DNA from: Candidatus Defluviibacillus avedoerensis | GTDB taxonomy: Bacteria > Pseudomonadota > Gammaproteobacteria > Burkholderiales > Burkholderiaceae_C | Assembly (NCBI GenBank): GCA_016703665.1 | Contig: JADJBS010000008.1 | Coordinates: forward strand, 124,001 to 188,000 | Reading direction: 5' to 3' | Length of the DNA stretch: 64,000 nucleotides | Notes under the pieces: model-generated | Told to the model about the DNA's origin: nothing | Databases searched by the model: none | Seen by the model: only the letters and a program-made list of their open reading frames with translations | Translations under genes and position numbers: made by a program | Shown: piece after piece, positions 16,851-25,772 of the stretch | How positions within the stretch are numbered: the stretch's first letter is position 1 | Layout of the letters: every line of letters starts with the position of its first letter

Positions 16851-17054
16851 TTAATGACCTGCTGCGAAATGCTCGCCCTTCTTCAATTTGTATTCAGTGC
16901 CGCAATAGGGGCACTTGGCTTCACCCGTCTTGGCCACGTCCAGGTACACCTTGGGGTGGGTGTTCCAGAGTTCCATCTTGGCGTTAGGGCTTGGACAGAA
17001 CACGCCACCGGCGTGGTTGAGGTCTGCGGCTTTGAGTTCTACAGGCTTGCTCAT
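16851..17054 (-). CDS. CHCC-type zinc-finger protein
   Basis: This small protein of 67 residues contains an N-terminal GGVFCPSPNAKMELWNTHPKV segment and then CPYCGT, giving the Cys-His-Cys-Cys ligand set of the zf-CHCC family (related to the NDUFS6 subunit of complex I). Such proteins are encoded next to ilvE or waaF in many Burkholderiales; the bacterial function is not established. The ATG at 17054 (MSKPVEL) is chosen: it lies one base past the ilvE stop, suggesting translational coupling. A TTG three codons earlier is less likely. Confidence 0.88.
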   Translation of the reverse strand: MSKPVELKAADLNHAGGVFCPSPNAKMELWNTHPKVYLDVAKTGEAKCPYCGTEYKLKKGEHFAAGH

Positions 17055-17055
17055 T

Positions 17056-18003
17056 TCATTCAACTTTCGTCAGCCAGTGGGCGTATTTGGGGTTGCGGCC
17101 GTTGACGATGTCAAAGAAGGCCGATTGAATTTTCTCAGTGATGGGGCCGCGTGATCCAGAGCCGATCTCCAGGCGGTCGAGTTCGCGGATGGGGGTGACT
17201 TCGGCGGCAGTACCCGTAAAGAAGGCTTCGTCGGCGATGTACACCTCGTCACGGGTGATGCGCTTTTGCACGATCTCCAGCCCCAAGTCTTTGGCGATGT
17301 GAAACACCGTGTTGCGGGTGATGCCATTCAGTGCACCTGCCGACAGGTCGGGGGTGTAGATGACGCCGTTCTTGACGATGAATATATTTTCACCCGCGCC
17401 TTCGGACACGAAGCCATTGGCGTCAAGCAACAGGGCTTCGTCGTAACCGTCGTCGGTGGCTTCCATGTTGGCCAGGATGGAGTTGGTGTAGTTGCTCACT
17501 GCCTTGGCCTGGGTCATGGTGATGTTCACATGGTGACGGGTATAGCTGCTGGTCTTGACGCGGATGCCACGCGCCATGCCCTCTTCGCCCAGGTAGGCAC
17601 CCCAGGCCCAGGCAGCAACCATCATGTGGATGGTGTTGCCCTTGGTGGATACGCCCAGCTTTTGCGAACCGATCCAGGTCAGTGGACGCAGGTAGCAACT
17701 CTCTAACTTGTTTTCACGCACCACGTCAATTTGCGCCTGATTGGCCTGTTCCAGCGTGAACGGAATCTTCATGCGCAAGATCTTGGCGCTGTTAAAGAGG
17801 CGCTGGGTATGTTCCTGCAGACGGAAGATGGCCGTGCCATTGACCGTGTTATAGGCACGCACGCCCTCGAAAGCACCGCAACCGTAATGCAGCGTGTGGG
17901 TCAAGACATGGATCTTGGCGTCACGCCAGTCAACCATCTGACCATCCATCCAGATCTTGCCATCACGGTCGGCCATGCTCGGGGCCAAAGCAGCTGCGCT
18001 CAC
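17056..18003 (-). CDS. ilvE: Branched-chain amino acid aminotransferase
   Basis: This 315-residue class IV PLP aminotransferase carries out the last step of valine, leucine and isoleucine synthesis (and the first of their breakdown) in the cytosol. Recognisable features are KIHVLTHTLHYGCGAFEGVRAY (about 30-50), RLFNSAKILRM, YLRPLTWIGS, TMTQAKAVSNYTNSILA (containing the PLP lysine), LLDANGFVSEGAGENIFIV and GALNGITRNTVFHIA. Length and order are standard. The zinc protein follows within one base on the same strand. No leader peptide or attenuator with runs of branched-chain codons is visible upstream. Confidence 0.96.
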   Translation of the reverse strand: MSAAALAPSMADRDGKIWMDGQMVDWRDAKIHVLTHTLHYGCGAFEGVRAYNTVNGTAIFRLQEHTQRLFNSAKILRMKIPFTLEQANQAQIDVVRENKLESCYLRPLTWIGSQKLGVSTKGNTIHMMVAAWAWGAYLGEEGMARGIRVKTSSYTRHHVNITMTQAKAVSNYTNSILANMEATDDGYDEALLLDANGFVSEGAGENIFIVKNGVIYTPDLSAGALNGITRNTVFHIAKDLGLEIVQKRITRDEVYIADEAFFTGTAAEVTPIRELDRLEIGSGSRGPITEKIQSAFFDIVNGRNPKYAHWLTKVE

Positions 18004-18051
18004 GTGGAATTCCTCAGGGTCTAAAAACTTGAAAAGACCAAGCAGCGAATT

Positions 18052-18465
18052 TTACGGGGCAGGACCTTCTTCGGTCTGATCTGGTCTGGTTAGCGTCCAC
18101 TGCACCAGCTTGCCGTCCTGGAACACACAGTCCACCCGGGATTTTCCCCCGTCAGTCCAGCGAAAGACCTCGGGTTGGGTGTCTTTGGGGCTTTGCTGCT
18201 CTCCCAAGGATTTGGTCATGGCCACCACATGGAGCAGGCTAACGCCCTTTTTGAGTTTGGCATTGAGCATGATCGCGCTGGCGACAAAGCCGACAGGGCG
18301 GTCTGCCGCGCGCTTGAGGACTTGCAAGGCGCGGGTGAAGTGCAGCATCACCCAGGTGACCAAACCCGTCGCAACCAATGCCAGCCCGATAACGCCCCAA
18401 GTCTGCCATGCGAGGCCCATGGCAACAACTGCACCTGCTGGGACAAGGTATTTCTGGAAATTCAT
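18052..18465 (-). CDS. Small membrane protein of unknown function
   Basis: This 137-residue protein starts at the ATG at 18465 (MNFQKYLVPAGAVVAMG); an ATG 42 bases earlier would add a polar extension. Two hydrophobic segments (about 7-25 and 25-45) are followed by a basic linker and a soluble C-terminal domain ending FRWTDGGKSRVDCVFQDGKLVQWTLTRPDQ, which looks like a small beta-rich fold of the kind found at protein C termini. I do not recognise a named family. It is divergent from the PAS kinase gene (110-base gap) and precedes ilvE by about 50 bases, so it may lie in the ilvE transcript. Confidence 0.7.
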   Translation of the reverse strand: MNFQKYLVPAGAVVAMGLAWQTWGVIGLALVATGLVTWVMLHFTRALQVLKRAADRPVGFVASAIMLNAKLKKGVSLLHVVAMTKSLGEQQSPKDTQPEVFRWTDGGKSRVDCVFQDGKLVQWTLTRPDQTEEGPAP

Positions 18466-18575
18466 GCCGACATTGTGCCCGGTGGCGGAGCGAGCCAAGG
18501 CCGGCAAGCGGGATATCCTGCTTTGCGGTATGCTGAATCTGCCCGGCGCCAGTTTGCGCCCTTCACCAGCTCACC

Positions 18576-21275
18576 ATGAACAGCGCCCGCCCTGCGCCAC
18601 CCGCATCCGTCTGCTCGGAAACCGAACTTTTGGCTGAAGTGGCCCGGTTGCGGCTGCTGGTAGAAGAGTTGCAGTCTCAAAAAGTCGCTACACAGCATCT
18701 GGCGGAGATGAACCACACCCTGATGCAGCGCATCGGAGAAGGTATTGCGGTTGCACAGCATGGGAAAGTGGTTTTTGCCAATGCGAAAGCGCTGGAGATC
18801 ATGGGCCTCACCGAGGATCAGGCCATGGGTTCGGATCTGTTTCAGTGGAGACTGCCGCAAGACCGACCCGAGGCGATACGTACCCATTTTCAACGCATGC
18901 TTGGCCTGGGTGATGATCACCAAGAAGAAGTCCTGGTCAACACAAGCAGCGGCGAACAGCGTTGGTTAGATCTGCGCACCTCCACTGTTTCGTGGCAGGG
19001 CATGCCCGCCTCATTGATGGTCTTTGCCGACATCACACGCCGCAGGCTGGAAGCGGCTAGCCTGAAGCGTTCCGAAGAGCGCTACCGCCATGTCGTGAAC
19101 AATCTCAACGAAGGCATGATCGTCATTCAAGGCAACCGGGTGGTCTTCAACAACCCTCAGGCCGCCAGCATCCTTCGTGTGCCACCCGAAACGGTATTGG
19201 GCACTTTTTTTGGTACTTGGGTGCATCCGGACGACCTGCCTGCGATGCGGGAGCGCGTCAAACGCCGCAGCCAGGGGGAGATGGAGGAAGCCAGCACCTC
19301 GTTTCGCACCATCGGCAGCGACTTGTCGACACGTTGGATCAGATCCCACAACATCACTGTGAACTGGGAGGGGCAGCCTGCAACGATGGCCTTTTTCAGC
19401 GACGTCACCGAGCACCGCGCAGTGACTGAGGCGCTGCAGCGCTCCGAGGCGCAGTACAAAGCGGTGGTTGAGAACGTGGGTGAGGGCATGGTGGTGCTCA
19501 TAGGCGACAAGGTTGTGTTTGCCAATGAACGCGCTTTGAGCATTGTGGGGCGCAGCCGAGATGAGGCCATGAATACCCCGTTCTTGCGTTTTGTTCATCC
19601 AGATGACCGTGGCTGGGCCCTGGAGCGCTTTCAGAAGAGGCTGTCGGGTGAAGACGGTGTGCCCGGCCGCAGCGAAACACGTCTCCTCTTGACCGATGGC
19701 AGCGAGATCTGGGTTGAAATCAGCATCACCCTGGTTTCGTGGGACGGCGCGCAGGCTTCGCTGATGTTCATGACGGACATCACTGCCCGTAAGCTGCTGG
19801 AGCAACAGTTACAAGACACGCTCGACGAGCGGGAAACCGTTCTCGAAAGTTCGGTCATGGGCATTGCCTTTTTGTCTAACACTGGGCGTTTTCGGTGGGC
19901 CAATCAAGCCATGCTGAGCATTTTCAGGGTGCAGGAAACGCCCGCACTGGCAAGCATGGAGCCTTTGTACACGTCACGCGAGCAATACCTGCGGGTCGGC
20001 ACCGACGTTGATGCGTGCATCCGTGAAGGCAAGGATTTCCGCACTGAGCAGTTGATGCGGCGCATGGACGGCAGCACCTTCTGGGCAATGCTGTCTGGTA
20101 AAGCCGTCAATCCGGGCAAGAACCAGCAGGGCACGGTTTGGGTGGTGATGGATATTTCAGAGCGCAAAGCCCTGGAAAAAGCGTTGCAACAAACCACGGT
20201 TGAGCGGGAAGCCATATTGAACAACACCTTGGTGGGCATCAGCTACAACCGCAACCGTTGTGTGGAATGGGTGAACGACAAGTACCTTGAGATGACTGGC
20301 CTGAGCCGCGATGAGGTGATTGGCAAATCCAGCCGCATGTTCTACGCCAGCGACGAGGAGTATGAAGAAGATGGCCGGGCCATCAATGCAGGTCTTCTGA
20401 GTGAAGGAGGGTATTCCAGCGAGCGCCAGATTGCGCGCAAGAATGCCGATCCTTTCTGGGTGGAGCTTTCAGGCCGCTGTGTGCTGGAAAAAGACCCTTC
20501 CGCTGGCGTGATCTGGACGATGCTGGATATCAGCAAGCGACGGCAGGCCGAAGAAGACACCCGTGCAGCGCTGACCCGGCAAACGGAGCTGAATGCTCTG
20601 CGATCGCGTTTTGTGTCAATGACCAGTCATGAGTTCCGCACGCCGCTGGCCACCATTTTGTCCTCGGCGGAGCTCATGCGTTACTACAGCGACCGCATGG
20701 ATGCCGCCGAGAAAGACGAAACACTGGCGGGTATTGAGATCGCTGTGCAGCGCATGACCAACATGCTGGAGCGTGTCATGCTGATCGGCAAGAGCGACGC
20801 CGACATGCTGGATTTTGCGCCACGCACCTTGAATCTGGACCATCTTTGCCGGGATTTGATGTCAGAAGCCATGGCCCAGCAACGAGGCGCCACCAGCCAG
20901 GTTAACTACCGTTTTGACTTGGCTGACCCCATGGGCGGTTACGACGAAAAACTCTTGCGCCATATCTTCAGCAACCTGCTGTCCAACGCACTGAAGTACT
21001 CTCCTGAAGGTCTGCCGATTGAATTCAGGATTCAAAAAGACGGACAAAAAGTGGTCTTTGAAGTGGTCGATCAAGGCATTGGCATTCCACAGACCGAAAT
21101 TCCCCATCTTTTTGACACCTTTCACCGCGCCAGCAATGTGGGAAACATTCCCGGCACCGGTCTGGGGCTTTCTATTGTGAAAAAATCAGTCGAGGTACAC
21201 GGCGGCACCATTGACGTCGAAAGCATTGCTGGGGACGACCCAAGGCATGGCACTCGATTCAGGGTTCGCCTGTGA
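18576..21275 (+). CDS. Cytosolic five-PAS sensor histidine kinase
   Basis: This 899-residue kinase has no obvious transmembrane segment. After a short N-terminal coiled coil (about 15-45) come five PAS modules (about 45-155, 165-280, 290-410, 415-530 and 540-655), a HisKA domain with His685 in TSHEFRTPLA, and a HATPase domain with NLLSNALKYSPEG, DQGIGIP and GTGLGLSIVK. PAS modules 1-3 are similar to each other (repeated GEGM/NEGM-V and WQGMPASLM/WDGAQASLM segments), pointing to internal duplication. It probably integrates several intracellular cues. The REC-EAL regulator begins 33 bases downstream and is the likely phosphorylation partner, so the pair would link these cues to cyclic-di-GMP. 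Confidence 0.94.
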   Translation: MNSARPAPPASVCSETELLAEVARLRLLVEELQSQKVATQHLAEMNHTLMQRIGEGIAVAQHGKVVFANAKALEIMGLTEDQAMGSDLFQWRLPQDRPEAIRTHFQRMLGLGDDHQEEVLVNTSSGEQRWLDLRTSTVSWQGMPASLMVFADITRRRLEAASLKRSEERYRHVVNNLNEGMIVIQGNRVVFNNPQAASILRVPPETVLGTFFGTWVHPDDLPAMRERVKRRSQGEMEEASTSFRTIGSDLSTRWIRSHNITVNWEGQPATMAFFSDVTEHRAVTEALQRSEAQYKAVVENVGEGMVVLIGDKVVFANERALSIVGRSRDEAMNTPFLRFVHPDDRGWALERFQKRLSGEDGVPGRSETRLLLTDGSEIWVEISITLVSWDGAQASLMFMTDITARKLLEQQLQDTLDERETVLESSVMGIAFLSNTGRFRWANQAMLSIFRVQETPALASMEPLYTSREQYLRVGTDVDACIREGKDFRTEQLMRRMDGSTFWAMLSGKAVNPGKNQQGTVWVVMDISERKALEKALQQTTVEREAILNNTLVGISYNRNRCVEWVNDKYLEMTGLSRDEVIGKSSRMFYASDEEYEEDGRAINAGLLSEGGYSSERQIARKNADPFWVELSGRCVLEKDPSAGVIWTMLDISKRRQAEEDTRAALTRQTELNALRSRFVSMTSHEFRTPLATILSSAELMRYYSDRMDAAEKDETLAGIEIAVQRMTNMLERVMLIGKSDADMLDFAPRTLNLDHLCRDLMSEAMAQQRGATSQVNYRFDLADPMGGYDEKLLRHIFSNLLSNALKYSPEGLPIEFRIQKDGQKVVFEVVDQGIGIPQTEIPHLFDTFHRASNVGNIPGTGLGLSIVKKSVEVHGGTIDVESIAGDDPRHGTRFRVRL

Positions 21276-21308
21276 TCTGTCGTTACGTTTCTTTTTAAAA
21301 GACCCTTT

Positions 21309-23066
21309 GTGACTTTTCGCATTGTCATTGCCGAGGATGAAACCGTTATACGGAACAACCTGACTCGCCTGCTTCGGATTGAAGGCTTTGACGTGGCGGC
21401 AGGCGCCAACGGCCGCGATGCGCTGGAACTGATACGTCAAAATCGGCCCGATCTGGTTCTCACGGACGTGATGATGCCGCAAATGAACGGGTATGAACTG
21501 ATCAAGGCCATGCGGGCCGATCCATACCTTGCCCACATCCCGGCCGTGCTTTTGACCGCACGCGCAGACCGCACCGACATCCGCACCGGCATGAACCTGG
21601 GCGCAGATGACTATCTGACCAAACCCTTCCAACGGGATGAACTCCTGTCTTGTATCCGCTCCCAGTTGTACAAGGTTAGCAAGCAAAAGCTGGCCACGCA
21701 GCGCTTGGTGGAGCAGGCCCACCGCATCACGCATTACGACCCCGTCACCGATTTGCCCAACCGCACCCACGTCACTCTGCTGCTGGAAAACCTGCTGCGA
21801 AACCACCAAAACACCGTCAACAGCCTGACGGCGCCCGCTGTTTTGGCAGTGGGGATGCTGGGACTGCGCGAAATGGCCGAAGTGCTGGGCTCCAATCAAT
21901 ATGACATTGGGGTCCAGCAGTTGGCCAAGCGGCTGACCGCGCTGGCCCAGGGCGGCGAGTACTTTCCGGGGCACACCTGTTTGGTCGGACGATTTGGAGA
22001 TAACCGCCTGGTGGTGATCATTCCCGAATGGCCCATTGACACTCCGCTGGATGCCTTGTCCGGGCACATGCATGACAAGCTGTCTGAGCCCATGGAGTTG
22101 GCAGGGCAAGAGGTCTTCCCCACGGTATCTGTGGGTGCCTGCATGAGCAAAAGTGGCGAGGTAAGCGCCCAGGCCATGTTCAACCGGCTCGAAGTCACCC
22201 TGGCGGCGGCGCGCATTCAGAAAAACCGGCGGGTCGCGATTTACCGCGACGGCATGGCACCGGACATGTCACAAAACCTGCGCCTGCACAATGATCTGCA
22301 CCGGGCCGTGAGCCGCAACGAGTTGCTTGCGCACTTTCAGCCGCAAATCTCTGCCATCAATGGTCGCGTGGTTGGCTTTGAGGCACTGGTGCGATGGCAG
22401 CATGCCGAGATGGGTTTGATATCGCCCTTGCGCTTTATCCCACTGGCAGAAGACAACGGCCAGATCGTCAACATTGGCGCCTGGATGCTCATGGAATCCT
22501 GTGCCCAGGCTCAGCGCTGGCAAAGCCTTTGTCCACCTGGGACAACCCCCCCCCGCGTGGCTGTGAACCTGTCTGCGCGTCAGTTCTCCGACCCCCATCT
22601 GTTAGACCATATCCAAGCTGCGCTGGACGCGTCTGGCCGGCCGCCCCAGATGCTGGAGCTGGAAATTACCGAGGGCACGGCGATGGCCGACCTGCACGGC
22701 ACACTGGATCTGCTGACCCGCTTCAAAAACATGGGGGTAGTCCTGGCCATAGATGACTTTGGCACAGGCTACTCCAGCCTGGCTTACCTCAAGCGCTTTC
22801 CGCTGGATGTGCTGAAGATTGATCAATCATTTGTCCGGCAGATCTGCACCGAGAAAGAAGATCGCGCGATTTCCGCCGCTGTCATCAACTTGGCGCACAG
22901 CCTGGGCCTGCGCGTGGTCGCGGAAGGTGTAGAAACCCCAGAGCAGCATCAGCTCTTGAGTGACTTGGGCTGCGATTTGATGCAGGGCTATTTGCACGCC
23001 AAACCCATGCCGTCTGAAGAGGTAGATGGCTGGTTGCGAGACCACTTTGCGCAACAGACGAGTTGA
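21309..23066 (+). CDS. Response regulator with degenerate GGDEF and active EAL domain
   Basis: This 585-residue protein has a receiver domain (about 1-120; Asp53 in VLTDVMMPQ, Lys105 in LTKPF), a GGDEF-like domain (about 140-305) and an EAL domain (about 325-580). The cyclase motif is lost: the site reads RFGDNRLVVII where GGDEF would stand, so synthesis is unlikely and the domain may be structural or bind GTP. The EAL side is intact (Glu358 in GFEALVRW, NLSARQF, ELEITEGT, DDFGTGYSSLAYLK, LKIDQSF), predicting a phosphodiesterase controlled by phosphorylation. Start codon GTG. It follows the PAS kinase at 33 bases and should be its output partner. It converges on radA with a 23-base gap. Confidence 0.94.
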   Translation: MTFRIVIAEDETVIRNNLTRLLRIEGFDVAAGANGRDALELIRQNRPDLVLTDVMMPQMNGYELIKAMRADPYLAHIPAVLLTARADRTDIRTGMNLGADDYLTKPFQRDELLSCIRSQLYKVSKQKLATQRLVEQAHRITHYDPVTDLPNRTHVTLLLENLLRNHQNTVNSLTAPAVLAVGMLGLREMAEVLGSNQYDIGVQQLAKRLTALAQGGEYFPGHTCLVGRFGDNRLVVIIPEWPIDTPLDALSGHMHDKLSEPMELAGQEVFPTVSVGACMSKSGEVSAQAMFNRLEVTLAAARIQKNRRVAIYRDGMAPDMSQNLRLHNDLHRAVSRNELLAHFQPQISAINGRVVGFEALVRWQHAEMGLISPLRFIPLAEDNGQIVNIGAWMLMESCAQAQRWQSLCPPGTTPPRVAVNLSARQFSDPHLLDHIQAALDASGRPPQMLELEITEGTAMADLHGTLDLLTRFKNMGVVLAIDDFGTGYSSLAYLKRFPLDVLKIDQSFVRQICTEKEDRAISAAVINLAHSLGLRVVAEGVETPEQHQLLSDLGCDLMQGYLHAKPMPSEEVDGWLRDHFAQQTS

Positions 23067-23089
23067 TGCGACCCGTCGCATCAAACAGT

Positions 23090-24481
23090 TCAGTCCAGGC
23101 TTCTGACCAGATTCATCGCCTCTTCGATGCGATCTACCGGGTGAATCGTCATGCCTTCAAAATCTTTCATCTGCGACTTTTTCGGTGCATTGGCTTTGGG
23201 CACCACCGCTACGCTAAAGCCCAGCTTGGTGGCTTCTTTCAGGCGGTCCAAACCGCGCGGCGCAGGGCGTACTTCCCCTGCCAGCCCGACTTCGCCAAAG
23301 GCAATGAAACCCTTGGGCAGCGCCTTGCCGCGTAAGGACGATGTAATGGCCAGCATCACGGCCAAATCCGCAGCAGGTTCGCTGATACGCACGCCGCCCA
23401 CCGCATTGACAAACACGTCCTGGTCCATGCATGCCACGCCCGCATGGCGGTGAAGCACGGCCAGCAACATGGCCAGGCGGTCACGGTCCAGGCCCACGCT
23501 CAGGCGACGAGGTGACGGTCCGCCCGAATCCACCAGCGCCTGAATCTCCACCAGCATCGGTCGTGTGCCTTCCAGTGTCACCATCACGCAGCTACCGGGC
23601 ACCGGCTCGGTATGCTGGCTCAAAAAGATGGCGCTGGGGTTGCTGACGCCTTTCAAGCCCTTCTCGGTCATGGCAAACACGCCTATCTCGTTGACCGCGC
23701 CAAAGCGGTTCTTGATCGCGCGCACCAGGCGAAAGCTGCTGTGCGTGTCGCCTTCAAAGTACAACACCGTATCGACCATGTGCTCGAGCACGCGAGGGCC
23801 TGCGAGCGTGCCGTCTTTGGTAACGTGGCCCACCAGCACAATGCTCACGCCGCTGGACTTGGCCATGCGGGTCAAGTGCGCGGCGCATTCGCGCACTTGT
23901 GAGACCGACCCTGGCGCTGAGCTGAGCTGGTCGGAATACACGGTCTGGATCGAGTCGATCACCGCAACATGCGGCTGCTTGGCGTCGAGCGTAGCCAAAA
24001 TTTTCTCAAGCTGAATTTCGGCCAGCACGTTCACCTGCGAGCGATCCAGCCCCAGCCGCCGCGAGCGCAAGGCCACCTGTGCGCCGCTTTCTTCACCCGT
24101 CACATACAGCGTGTTCAACCCCGAGCGCTGCAAGGCGTCCACAGCTTGCAACAGCAGAGTCGATTTGCCAATGCCAGGGTCGCCGCCGATCAGCACCACG
24201 CCGCCTTCGACAATGCCGCCGCCCAGCACCCGGTCCAACTCGTCCTGTCCGGTGGGCGTGCGGGCAACCTCCACCGCCTCAATGTCCGACAGCACCATCA
24301 CCTCAGCCGTTTTGGCCAGCGCCTGGTACTGGGTAGACAAGCGGTTCTTGCCTGCGGTAGGTGCCTCGGCAGCCGATTCGATCAGTGTGTTCCAGGCGTT
24401 GCAGTGCGGGCACTTGCCCAGCCACTTAGGCGTGGTGCCGCCGCAGTCGGAGCAGGTGTAAATCGTTTTGTCTTTGGCCAT
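23090..24481 (-). CDS. radA: DNA repair and branch-migration ATPase RadA (Sms)
   Basis: This 463-residue RecA-like protein processes recombination intermediates. A four-Cys zinc finger lies at about 10-27 (CSDC...CPHC), the Walker A motif GGDPGIGKST at 99-108, the RadA-specific KNRFG motif at 257-261, and a Lon-like C-terminal domain at about 300-450 (VQALVDSGGPSPRRLSVGLD... HAGVACMDQDVFVNAVGG). All key motifs are intact and the length is standard. It is divergent from hpaR with 111 bases between the starts and is unrelated to it in function. Confidence 0.97.
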   Translation of the reverse strand: MAKDKTIYTCSDCGGTTPKWLGKCPHCNAWNTLIESAAEAPTAGKNRLSTQYQALAKTAEVMVLSDIEAVEVARTPTGQDELDRVLGGGIVEGGVVLIGGDPGIGKSTLLLQAVDALQRSGLNTLYVTGEESGAQVALRSRRLGLDRSQVNVLAEIQLEKILATLDAKQPHVAVIDSIQTVYSDQLSSAPGSVSQVRECAAHLTRMAKSSGVSIVLVGHVTKDGTLAGPRVLEHMVDTVLYFEGDTHSSFRLVRAIKNRFGAVNEIGVFAMTEKGLKGVSNPSAIFLSQHTEPVPGSCVMVTLEGTRPMLVEIQALVDSGGPSPRRLSVGLDRDRLAMLLAVLHRHAGVACMDQDVFVNAVGGVRISEPAADLAVMLAITSSLRGKALPKGFIAFGEVGLAGEVRPAPRGLDRLKEATKLGFSVAVVPKANAPKKSQMKDFEGMTIHPVDRIEEAMNLVRSLD

Positions 24482-24557
24482 GAAGACAGTTTACTGTATG
24501 CATAGACAGCACGTCGAGTGCGATTTGCTTGTCTATCCCCATTGGGTACTCACCCCA

Positions 24558-24592
24558 TTGACCGCGTTGAATTTATTTAATATATTAACTAA
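24558..24592 (+). promoter_or_regulatory. hpaR promoter with palindromic operator over the -10 box
   Basis: A -35 box TTGACC (24558-24563) and a -10 box TATATT (24581-24586) are separated by exactly 17 bases. The -10 lies inside a perfect 12-base palindrome, TTAATATATTAA (24577-24588), the size and composition expected of a MarR-family operator. The hpaR ATG starts only 7 bases after the -10 box, so transcription probably begins at or next to the A of the start codon, giving a leaderless message. Bound HpaR would block the whole operon; this is inference. Confidence 0.7.
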
Positions 24593-25024
24593 ATGGTTGC
24601 CACCTTCACCCACCGCAATCTCCCGCGCCTGCTGCTGCAAGCGCGGGAATCGGTTATGGCGCATACCCGACCCAGCTTGCGGGTGCATGGTTTGTCGGAC
24701 CAGCAATGGCGGGTGCTGCGGGTGCTGGGTGAGTGCGGCACGGTGGAAACCGGCCGTGTGGCACGCGAGGCTTTCATCCTCGGGCCCAGCCTGACAGGGG
24801 TGCTTAGCCGCATGGAGCGTGACGGCCTGATACAGCGTGAACGCGACCCGGCTGACCAGCGGCGCACCGTGATCAGCGCCACGCCCAAGGGCTTGCGCTT
24901 GGTCGAGAAACTGTCGCTGGCCATTGAGTCGCATTACGCCTGGATGGACAAGTCACTCGGCACCGAAAAACTGACCCAGCTGTATGCACTGCTGGACGAA
25001 TTGATTGAACTGGAGCAGCCCTGA
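24593..25024 (+). CDS. hpaR: MarR-family repressor of the homoprotocatechuate operon
   Basis: This 143-residue protein has the MarR winged helix-turn-helix (about 25-110): RNLPRLLLQARESVMAHTRPSLR, LSDQQWRVLRVLGECGTVETGRVA, SLTGVLSRMERDGLIQRERDPADQRRT. It closely follows HpaR/HpcR, which represses the hpa meta-cleavage genes until 4-hydroxyphenylacetate or homoprotocatechuate is present. The stop overlaps the hpaG1 start (TGATG), so the repressor is the first gene of the operon it controls. No ribosome-binding site precedes the ATG, in line with leaderless translation. Confidence 0.94.
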   Translation: MVATFTHRNLPRLLLQARESVMAHTRPSLRVHGLSDQQWRVLRVLGECGTVETGRVAREAFILGPSLTGVLSRMERDGLIQRERDPADQRRTVISATPKGLRLVEKLSLAIESHYAWMDKSLGTEKLTQLYALLDELIELEQP

Positions 25025-25772
25025 TGGCGCATTCACCCCCCCGCACCTCACCACCGTACCAACCCAGCGGCACCGTCTACGGCACGCTGCTGAACTTCCG
25101 CGCTGAGTTCGACGCGCTTGCCACTCAAATGCCCGACGCGCCCTACAAGGGCGCGCCCAAGGCCCCGGTGCTGTACATCATGCCCGCCAACACCTGGAGC
25201 AGCAGTGGCGCCAACATCCCCGTGCCTGCCCGCGTGCCTCAGGTGGAGATTGGCGCAACAATTGGCCTGATTTTGGGTCGTTTCGGCAGACTGGATATGC
25301 CAATGCAGCTATGCCTTCTGTAGCAAGCATCGTGTTGATGAACGACATAAGCATCCCCCACGCCAGCTTCTTCCGCCCACCCGTCAAGTTCAAATGCCTG
25401 GACGGCTTTCTGGGCATTGGCGCGAATGCGCTCAGTACTGAACAGGCTGGGGACCCGTCCACTTGGGTGGTGGAAGTACGCATCAACGGCGAGCTGCGCC
25501 AGCGACTGGACTTCTCCACCATGATTCGCCCCGCCGCGCAACTGATTGCCGATGTGCGCGAATTCATGACCCTGCACCCCGGTGATGTGCTGACCCTGGG
25601 CTGCGACATTGCCACCGATGGCAAACGCCCGCTGGCGCAAGTGGGTGATGTGATCGAAATCTCTGCCCCTGGCCTGCCCGGTTTGGGCAAGCTCACCAAC
25701 ACTCTTGTGAATGAGGGTGATGGAGGAACCTCGCATGAAAACCGCCCGCGTCCTCTACAGGCCAAGTCTTGA
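25024..25772 (+). pseudogene. hpaG1: hpaG1, HpcE-type isomerase/decarboxylase subunit, frameshifted
   Basis: Two open frames together make one fumarylacetoacetate-hydrolase-family protein. The first (25024-25323) gives residues up to VEIGATIGLILGR; the second is open through 25772 and gives IVLMNDISIPHASFF and FKCLDGFLGIG. A missing base between about 25275 and 25320 explains the break; with it restored, the spacing between GR and VLMND equals that of HpcE. The intact enzyme decarboxylates and isomerises the 5-carboxymethyl-2-hydroxymuconate-derived intermediate. The break may be a true mutation or an assembly error. It overlaps hpaR at its start and hpaG2 at its end. Confidence 0.82.
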
